This document shows, in pieces, positions 15,540 to 20,821 of a stretch of DNA of 48,488 nt. Both the position numbers and the translations under genes were made by a program. Source of the DNA: an uncultured Monoglobus sp. (GTDB lineage: Bacteria; Bacillota; Clostridia; Monoglobales; Monoglobaceae); contig CANPWW010000008.1 in NCBI GenBank assembly GCA_947585115.1, positions 1-48,488 on the forward strand. The letters are read 5' to 3'. How positions within the stretch are numbered: the first letter of the stretch is position 1; each line of letters begins with the position of its first letter. The notes under the pieces were generated by a model that saw only the letters and a list, made by a program, of their open reading frames with translations, ran no database searches and was not told the DNA's origin.

Positions 15540-16430
15540 TTAATACGCTATTCCGAAATAATCGAGCCATGCCTTGAAGCGATCTTGCGCGGCAAGGCAT
15601 GTGTCAATAAGATATCCGCGCTCACGGGTCCACTCGTTAAGCCCACGGTAATAATACAGCTTGAAATTCTCGTCGATTATAAACGGAACAATATTGTTTT
15701 TAAGACATTCTTTAAGCATTATCAATCTGCCGACTCTGCCGTTTCCGTCCTGAAACGGATGTATTTTTTCGAATCTTGCGTGGAAGTCAATTATATCATC
15801 AAACGCCACAGTTTTTAAATTATTATATTCCGCAAGCAATCCCGACATTTCATCGTGAACACGCCCGGGCTCGGTTGTCGCTTTTCCGCCAACCTCGTTG
15901 GGAAGTTTTTTATACCCGCCGACGCTGAACCATTCAATCCTTGAATCGCCTGTTCCGTTTTTCAGCGTGCCATGCAGAGTTTTTATAAATTTTTCGCTCA
16001 GCCTGTTTGAGGCGTTGTCTATAACCATGTCGATACATCTGAAATGATTTGCGGTCTCGACAATATCATCCACATTGAGATTCTTATTATCGGCGCCTAT
16101 GGTATTTGTCTCGAAAATATATCGTGTCTGGTCAAACGTCAGACGGCTGCCCTCGATATGATTCGAGTTATAGGTAAGCTCGATCTGGAGCTTGTGATAT
16201 ATGCCACCGGACAGCCTTGCCGCTTTTTCGGCCTTCAAAATACCAAGCAAAGTCTTGGGCCTCGCCCCGCGCGCGTTTTTTCGAGACGGCTTTGTCGCAT
16301 TTTCGGGTATGCTCCACGCGTTTCCGCCCATAAACGCGCCGGGCACGCGGCCTTCATTGCAATAGCCGCGCACGCTGCGCTCGGAAACGCCCCATTTTTT
16401 TGCCGCTTGAGATACGGAAATATATTTCAC
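15540..16430 (-). CDS. Fic family protein with N-terminal helix-turn-helix
   Basis: A 296-residue Fic-domain enzyme. The active-site loop HPFQDGNGRVGR (residues 224-235) has the catalytic His and all phosphate-binding residues, so AMP transfer is expected. SNHIEG (89-94) matches the inhibitory motif of class II Fic proteins, [S/T]xxxE[G/N]. Residues 1-45 (VSQAAKKWGVSERSVRGYC) look like a MerR/excisionase-type helix-turn-helix. I chose a GTG start at 16430 because GGAGGT lies 7 nt upstream; the ATG at 16445 lies inside that site. No FicA-type antitoxin is adjacent. The target is unknown. It shares an operon with the secreted protein at 14379. Confidence 0.9.
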   Translation of the reverse strand: MKYISVSQAAKKWGVSERSVRGYCNEGRVPGAFMGGNAWSIPENATKPSRKNARGARPKTLLGILKAEKAARLSGGIYHKLQIELTYNSNHIEGSRLTFDQTRYIFETNTIGADNKNLNVDDIVETANHFRCIDMVIDNASNRLSEKFIKTLHGTLKNGTGDSRIEWFSVGGYKKLPNEVGGKATTEPGRVHDEMSGLLAEYNNLKTVAFDDIIDFHARFEKIHPFQDGNGRVGRLIMLKECLKNNIVPFIIDENFKLYYYRGLNEWTRERGYLIDTCLAAQDRFKAWLDYFGIAY

Positions 16431-16455
16431 AAAACCCACCTCCATTATAATAATT

Positions 16456-16484
16456 ATTATACCACATATAGGCAAAAATAGCAA
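16456..16484 (-). promoter_or_regulatory. Promoter of the Fic operon
   Basis: On the minus strand, TTGCTA (16484-16479), 17 bp, TATAAT (16461-16456). Very similar to the promoter at 13957-13985. Confidence 0.7.
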
Positions 16485-16579
16485 GACAACACGCTCATAA
16501 TACGGTTTTTTACTAATTTAAATTTCTGCAAATAAACTATTCCCACAATTTCAGAAAAATATAAAATATTAAATTTCAG

Positions 16580-16608
16580 TTGACTAAATTATTCTATCGT
16601 GATATACT
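16580..16608 (+). promoter_or_regulatory. Promoter of structured leader 1
   Basis: TTGACT (16580-16585), 17 bp spacer, TATACT (16603-16608). The predicted start, 16615, is exactly the first base of helix P1 of the leader. Confidence 0.75.
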
Positions 16609-16614
16609 TAATAC

Positions 16615-16799
16615 TGCGGCATAAATTCAATATTTTACTTTGAGGTTTGTGCGAAGTATGTGTTTTTGCTTTGGCAAAAATGCATGCTCTATTTTCACAT
16701 ACTTTGCATAAAATTTCAAAGTGAAAAAGGATTTGTGTCGCAACAATCGGAGCTTAGCATTTTTCGTGTGCGGAACTCTGATTGTTCTGCACACTTTTT
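16615..16799 (+). promoter_or_regulatory. Structured 5' leader RNA, copy 1 (candidate riboswitch/attenuator)
   Basis: Helices that can be drawn by eye: P1 16615-16626 with 16731-16742 (12 bp, two G-U); P1b 16633-16643 with 16716-16726 (11 bp); P2 16651-16662 with 16696-16707 (12 bp, one G-U); P3 16663-16669 with 16674-16680 (7 bp). Together they form one long interrupted hairpin. Downstream, 16742-16752 can pair with 16776-16786 (11 bp), competing with the terminator. AAAAATGC (16676-16683) is complementary to GCATTTTT (16757-16764). The same plan recurs at 43097-43285. I do not recognise a known riboswitch class. Confidence 0.75.
16766..16799 (+). terminator. Intrinsic terminator at the end of leader 1
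   Basis: An 11-bp stem (16766-16776 with 16784-16794, one G-U) with loop TCTGATT, then TTTTT. It lies between the promoter and the AbrB-like gene, so it must act as an attenuator rather than an end-of-gene signal. Confidence 0.85.
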
Positions 16800-16828
16800 A
16801 TTTTATTTAAACTTTCGGAGGTATTGAT

Positions 16829-17068
16829 ATGATAGTTAAGATCGATTCGATAGGAAGAATATTAATTCCTAAAAAATATAGGGAAGAATTTAATCTAAAA
16901 CCAAATTCCGAAGCGAATATGCTGCCTCTGCCCGACGGCATAGGCGTCTCGCTTTTCAGGCTTGTACCGCGCTGCGCTAACTGCGGAGAAGAAAAAGACC
17001 TTGAAAAATTTGAAAATATTTCGCTCTGTCCTACCTGTCGGCGCGTCTTGAAATACGCGCTAAAATAA
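16829..17068 (+). CDS. AbrB/SpoVT-like DNA-binding domain fused to a zinc ribbon
   Basis: A 79-residue protein with two parts. Residues 1-46 are a swapped-hairpin AbrB-type domain (VKIDSIGRILIPKKYREEF), as in transition-state regulators that bind DNA as dimers or tetramers. Residues 49-70 hold two CxxC knuckles (Cys49/Cys52, Cys67/Cys70), a small zinc ribbon. GGAGG lies 7 nt before the ATG. The gene is alone behind a 185-nt structured leader ending in a terminator. Its target is unknown; a redox- or metal-responsive regulator is one possibility (inference). Confidence 0.87.
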   Translation: MIVKIDSIGRILIPKKYREEFNLKPNSEANMLPLPDGIGVSLFRLVPRCANCGEEKDLEKFENISLCPTCRRVLKYALK

Positions 17069-17090
17069 AAAACCGCCGTAGGGCGGTTTT
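17069..17090. terminator. Bidirectional terminator
   Basis: Stem AACCGCC (17071-17077) with GGCGGTT (17082-17088), A-run before and T-run after. Shared by the AbrB-like gene and the convergent activase operon. Confidence 0.88.
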
Positions 17091-17094
17091 GGTT

Positions 17095-17340
17095 TTACGA
17101 TATTGCTTCCTGCAGGGCGGACGCGAGCTGATCGGGACACGATGTGCCTCGGCCGTTGCAGTTTATGCCCTTGAGCAGGCTTATCACCTTTTTGGCGTCC
17201 ATACCCTCGACCAGCGCCGAGACTCCCTGGGTATTGCCGTTGCAGCCGCCCAAAAATCTCACGTTGCTGACCTTGCCGTCGTTTACCTCAAAGGTTATCA
17301 TCTGCGAGCAGGTGCCTCTTGTCTTGTAGGTATATTCCAT
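17095..17340 (-). CDS. TSCPD domain protein
   Basis: An 81-residue protein carrying the eponymous TSCPDQL motif near its C-terminus, plus further cysteines (GTC, GGC, INC) that could bind metal. It matches the short stand-alone TSCPD family (TIGR03905-type); the same fold is found at the end of some adenosylcobalamin-dependent ribonucleotide reductases. The function of the stand-alone form is unknown. It is last in the CoA-activase operon, 29 bp after the activase stop, with AGGAGG before the ATG, which suggests a link to that system (inference). Confidence 0.9.
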   Translation of the reverse strand: MEYTYKTRGTCSQMITFEVNDGKVSNVRFLGGCNGNTQGVSALVEGMDAKKVISLLKGINCNGRGTSCPDQLASALQEAIS

Positions 17341-17369
17341 GATTTTTCCTCCTTATCGTTTGTGATATT

Positions 17370-18362
17370 TTATCTTCCCGCGGCGCGCGAGGCTTTGCTC
17401 GTGCCGGCGTATTTGCCGCACTTGTCGCCCCAAACCGCCAGAACCTCATTGTCCGATGAGATAACGCGGATGACCTCGCACATATTCGAGCAGCCGCGGC
17501 ACTCAAAGCTTGTGGGCTTGAACTCAAGCTCCAGCTGGCCGAAGCCCTTGAACGAGGGCTTTTCGATTTGGTTATCCTCTATATATTCCTTCGCGAGTAT
17601 CGCGCTTCCGATGGCGCCCATAACGTTGTAATACTTGGGAATCACCACTTTTTCGCCGACCTCGTCCTCAAAGGCCTTGCGGATGCCCACGTTGGCGGCG
17701 ACTCCGCCCTGGAAAATGAACGGCGGCTTGAGGGTCTTGGCTCTGCCCAGATTGTTTATATAGTTGCGAACCAGCGCGGTGCACAGGCCCTTTATTATCT
17801 CCGCCTTGGAAAATCCGTACTGCTGCTTCGCTATCATGTCCGACTCGGCGAAAACCGTGCAGCGGCCCGCGATGCGCACATCCTTCTCGGCCGTGAGCGC
17901 CAGCTCGCCGAACTGCTCGATCGGCACGCCCAGACGCTCCGCCTGATGGTCGAGGAATGAGCCCGTTCCGGCGGCGCACACCGTGTTCATCGCGAAATCG
18001 GTCACCATTCCGTCCTGCAAAATTATTATCTTTGAATCCTGTCCGCCGATCTCAAAAATCGTTCTCGCGTCGGGATGGTAGTGCAGCGTGGCGGTGGCGT
18101 GGGCGGTTATCTCGTTTTTGATAACGTCGGCCCCCACCAGAACTCCGGCGAGCTCTCTGCCGCTTCCGGTGGTGCCTATTCCCAATATATCGTCGTCCTC
18201 GCAGCCGATCGCGTCCTTGAGCATCTTCATGCCCTTTTTGACGCTTTCGAGCGGCTGGCCGTTGGCTCTGATATACTGACTGAAGCAAACGTTGTAGTTT
18301 TCGTCCATCGCGATCACGTTGGTGCTGACCGAGCCTATATCAATTCCTAAATAATATTTCAT
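17370..18362 (-). CDS. 2-Hydroxyacyl-CoA dehydratase-type activase (BadF/HgdC family ATPase)
   Basis: A 330-residue ASKHA-fold ATPase. Visible motifs are GIDIGSVSTN at the N-terminus, FEIGGQDSK (about 104-112), the CAAGTGSF loop with the cysteine expected to ligate the inter-subunit [4Fe-4S] cluster (about 129), and AGRCTVFAESD with the second cluster cysteine. The family uses ATP hydrolysis to drive low-potential electron transfer to a dehydratase or reductase partner. The extra C-terminal ECRGCSNMC segment is absent from classic HgdC and may bind another cluster. It is the third gene of a four-gene operon whose first two genes encode the likely partner. Confidence 0.92.
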   Translation of the reverse strand: MKYYLGIDIGSVSTNVIAMDENYNVCFSQYIRANGQPLESVKKGMKMLKDAIGCEDDDILGIGTTGSGRELAGVLVGADVIKNEITAHATATLHYHPDARTIFEIGGQDSKIIILQDGMVTDFAMNTVCAAGTGSFLDHQAERLGVPIEQFGELALTAEKDVRIAGRCTVFAESDMIAKQQYGFSKAEIIKGLCTALVRNYINNLGRAKTLKPPFIFQGGVAANVGIRKAFEDEVGEKVVIPKYYNVMGAIGSAILAKEYIEDNQIEKPSFKGFGQLELEFKPTSFECRGCSNMCEVIRVISSDNEVLAVWGDKCGKYAGTSKASRAAGR

Positions 18363-18377
18363 GATTTATTTCTTCTC

Positions 18378-19595
18378 CTATTTCGCGTGCTGTTTTATCG
18401 GCGCGTGCGACGAGGCCGCCAGATTATCCTTGACCTCCTGCGCCTTTGACTGAGCTTTTCTCGCGGCCGACTGCGCCGCCGAGCCGATCGCGTCGCCGAT
18501 GCCCTGTTTCTGCTTGGCGTAGTGCTTGCTTTTTATCAGATCGGTGAAGGCCTCAAGCCTTGTCTTGACGTGGGCCTCGCCCATTTGCTCGTCAAGCGAC
18601 AGAGACATGATCGGCATGTTGAGCTCCTTTGATATCGCCGGGAACTTGCCCAAATTAACCAGCTCGGGCAGGCAGGCGAAGGGCATAAGATGAACCACGC
18701 CGTCGAAGCCGCGTCTCGCGAAGTCGTGTACCCAGCCCATGTTCTCTTTGTCGTGCCCGCCGCAGTTGAGCGGCGCGACCTTGTCCGACATTCTGAACAC
18801 TCTGTGAGACTTGGGGAACGGCAGCCACTGCGGCACGATGTTGTGCTCGACCCAATCCGATATGTACTGAACGTTCTCGACCTCGACGCCAAGGTTGTTC
18901 AAAATTTCCTCAACGTTTTTGTTGACCGTGGGCTCCATTATAACATATATCTCGCCCACGATGCCGACTCTGATGCGCTGACTTTCCTCTACCTTGCGGC
19001 GGGGGATCGCCTCAAAGATCTCAAGCGCCTGCTTGTATGTACGATTGACGTCGCGTATGGTGTCGCATTTCTCGAACATCTTTACTATATCTTTCCACGC
19101 CTTTGAGTAATCGCCCTGATTGATCTCATAGGCGCGCAGTATCTTCATCTGCTTTTCGAGCTTATCCATTTTCTTTATCAGCTTGTAGCAGAACAGCGCC
19201 AGTCCGGGCAGCTTGCGGTTGGGCGTGCCGTTTTTGACCGCCTTGACTTTTTCGTAAAACGCGTTAAAGTCCTGGAACATGCTGTCGAAAACAACGACCT
19301 TTGTGTTGTAGCCCAGCTCCTGAAGCACCTTCTGGTGCACGTCGGGATACATTCCCGCGCGGCACGGTCCGGCGCCGCCCGAGGATACGATAAGCTCCGC
19401 GCCCTTTTCGGCACATTCTATGTAGGTTCCCATCATGACCTTAAACGGGAAACAAATAAACTCGGGGCTGTATTTCACGCCCAGCTCCATTGTTCGCTGC
19501 GAGGGCGCGTCGGGCATTATTACCTCGTGGCCCAGTTTTTCAAGCAGCACCTTGTATCCCGTCACGCATCCCATATGGGGAAAAGATGTTTTCAT
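18378..19595 (-). CDS. CoA-enzyme activase-associated / 2-hydroxyacyl-CoA dehydratase-like subunit (DUF2229 type)
   Basis: A 405-residue protein related to the large subunits of 2-hydroxyacyl-CoA dehydratases and the domain next to the activase in large fused CoA-enzyme activases. Conserved cysteines and glycines expected for cluster binding are visible: MGCVTGY near the N-terminus, FICFPFKVMMG, GGAGPCRAGMY, LNCGGHDKEN and MPFACLPE. The C-terminal region has a low-complexity Ala/Lys/Gln helix. I chose the ATG at 19595 (GAGAGG about 11 nt upstream); a GTG at 19607 overlapping the previous stop as GTGA is also possible. The substrate is unknown. Confidence 0.82.
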   Translation of the reverse strand: MKTSFPHMGCVTGYKVLLEKLGHEVIMPDAPSQRTMELGVKYSPEFICFPFKVMMGTYIECAEKGAELIVSSGGAGPCRAGMYPDVHQKVLQELGYNTKVVVFDSMFQDFNAFYEKVKAVKNGTPNRKLPGLALFCYKLIKKMDKLEKQMKILRAYEINQGDYSKAWKDIVKMFEKCDTIRDVNRTYKQALEIFEAIPRRKVEESQRIRVGIVGEIYVIMEPTVNKNVEEILNNLGVEVENVQYISDWVEHNIVPQWLPFPKSHRVFRMSDKVAPLNCGGHDKENMGWVHDFARRGFDGVVHLMPFACLPELVNLGKFPAISKELNMPIMSLSLDEQMGEAHVKTRLEAFTDLIKSKHYAKQKQGIGDAIGSAAQSAARKAQSKAQEVKDNLAASSHAPIKQHAK

Positions 19596-19603
19596 TTGGC
19601 AAA

Positions 19604-20620
19604 TCACCTCTCGTTTACCTTGCGGATTTTTCTTTTTATCATATCTGTAAACGCCTCGATTCGCGTTTGCAGGTGGCTCTCTCCCGTGTGCTCGTCGATC
19701 CTAAGCGTCATGAACGGCACTCCCGAATCGGCGTAATCGTGCTCGATCTCCTTGCCGACTATCGAGTCGGGGCCGCAGCCGAAGGCTGTTATATGAATAA
19801 GGCCCTGAACGTTCATGTCCTTTATCATAACGGTCGCCGCCTGATAAAGCTTATCCGGAAAAGTCCAGAATATGCGGCGGGTCTCCTCACTGCGGTGCTT
19901 GAGCAGATCCTTCGGGTCAAGCATATCGAACGTTATCACGTTGACTTCAAGCTCGCGCAGCTTTTTGATTATGTTCATGCTTATAAACGGGTCATACACG
20001 TTGTATATATATCCCAGAAGCCCTATCGTCGTCTCATATTTCGGGATTTTGAAGTCCTCGAATTTCTTGCCCTCAAACATAACCTCGGCCGCCTCGTCGA
20101 GGGTCAATCCGCGGATACAGAGGCCGCGGAATTTCTCAAAATCGGTGATCGCTTCCTTGAGCGCCTGCTTGAATTTATGAGACGAAACGCCCAGCTTTTT
20201 GGCAATCGGCATGTAGCATTTTAAATCGGCCGTGTCCTCTCTGCGGCAATCTATGTCGATAACCAGCAGTTTGGCCTCGGGTATGGTTTTCCAAACCAGC
20301 TCCGGCAGCCCGATATACTTGGGGCAGAACCAGTAACCTTTTTCGATATGCACGAACCGCGGGCAGAAAATATAGTCAACATCCTTCTCAATAAGGTTGA
20401 TAACATGTCCGTTATATATTTTTATCGGAAAGCAAATTTCCGGAACCGTGACCGCAATGCCTTTCTGGACCAGGTTTTTGGTCGAGGTGTCCGACACGAC
20501 GACCTCGCAGCCGAGCCGCTCAAACAGCGAGCGCCACAGCGGGTAGTAGAACTGAAAAAGCAAGGCGCGCGGTATTCCGATCTTCAAAAAATCACATCCC
20601 ATCTCCGTTACAATTACCAT
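19604..20620 (-). CDS. 2-Hydroxyacyl-CoA dehydratase D-component-like protein
   Basis: A protein of up to 338 residues that starts, in effect, at KIGIPRALLFQFYYPLW, the usual N-terminus of this activase-associated family. Cysteines at PEICFPIKI, YIFCPRFV, YWFCPKY and AFGCGPDS are candidate [4Fe-4S] ligands. The C-terminus (RIDEHTGESHLQTRIEAF) resembles that of the next gene, so the two are probably paralogous halves of a complex. The start is uncertain: the ATGs at 20620 and 20602 lack a proper ribosome binding site, and a TTG at 20587 would give the best family match. It is first in the operon 20620-17095. Confidence 0.8.
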   Translation of the reverse strand: MVIVTEMGCDFLKIGIPRALLFQFYYPLWRSLFERLGCEVVVSDTSTKNLVQKGIAVTVPEICFPIKIYNGHVINLIEKDVDYIFCPRFVHIEKGYWFCPKYIGLPELVWKTIPEAKLLVIDIDCRREDTADLKCYMPIAKKLGVSSHKFKQALKEAITDFEKFRGLCIRGLTLDEAAEVMFEGKKFEDFKIPKYETTIGLLGYIYNVYDPFISMNIIKKLRELEVNVITFDMLDPKDLLKHRSEETRRIFWTFPDKLYQAATVMIKDMNVQGLIHITAFGCGPDSIVGKEIEHDYADSGVPFMTLRIDEHTGESHLQTRIEAFTDMIKRKIRKVNER

Positions 20621-20663
20621 ATAAATTATATGCCGTGTGAATCGTATAAAAACCCACTATTTG

Positions 20664-20692
20664 ATTTTACTCTTTTTTTTGACTTTTGTCAA
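20664..20692 (-). promoter_or_regulatory. Promoter of the CoA-activase operon
   Basis: On the minus strand, TTGACA (20692-20687), 17 bp, TAAAAT (20669-20664). The predicted start is near 20657. Confidence 0.7.
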
Positions 20693-20779
20693 TAGAATCA
20701 AAATACACAGTGTGACAAAATAAAATAAAATATGCGGATCAATTTTATACATTCTTGCGAATTGTATTTTTAACCGCGT

Positions 20780-20807
20780 AAAAAAGCGGCAGGCTTTCGC
20801 CTGCCGC
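20780..20807 (-). terminator. Terminator of the S-layer/pectate lyase operon
   Basis: On the minus strand, GCGGCAGGC (20807-20799) with GCCTGCCGC (20794-20786), loop GAAA, then TTTTTT (20785-20780). Confidence 0.93.
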
Positions 20808-20821
20808 CTTGAATTTAGATC

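Noticed and set aside
16580-16829. T-box, c-di-GMP, SAM or other standard riboswitch for the leader
   Set aside because: I looked for the T-box TGGN/antiterminator core and the conserved cores of common riboswitch classes as I remember them and saw none. Absence from Rfam is not proven.
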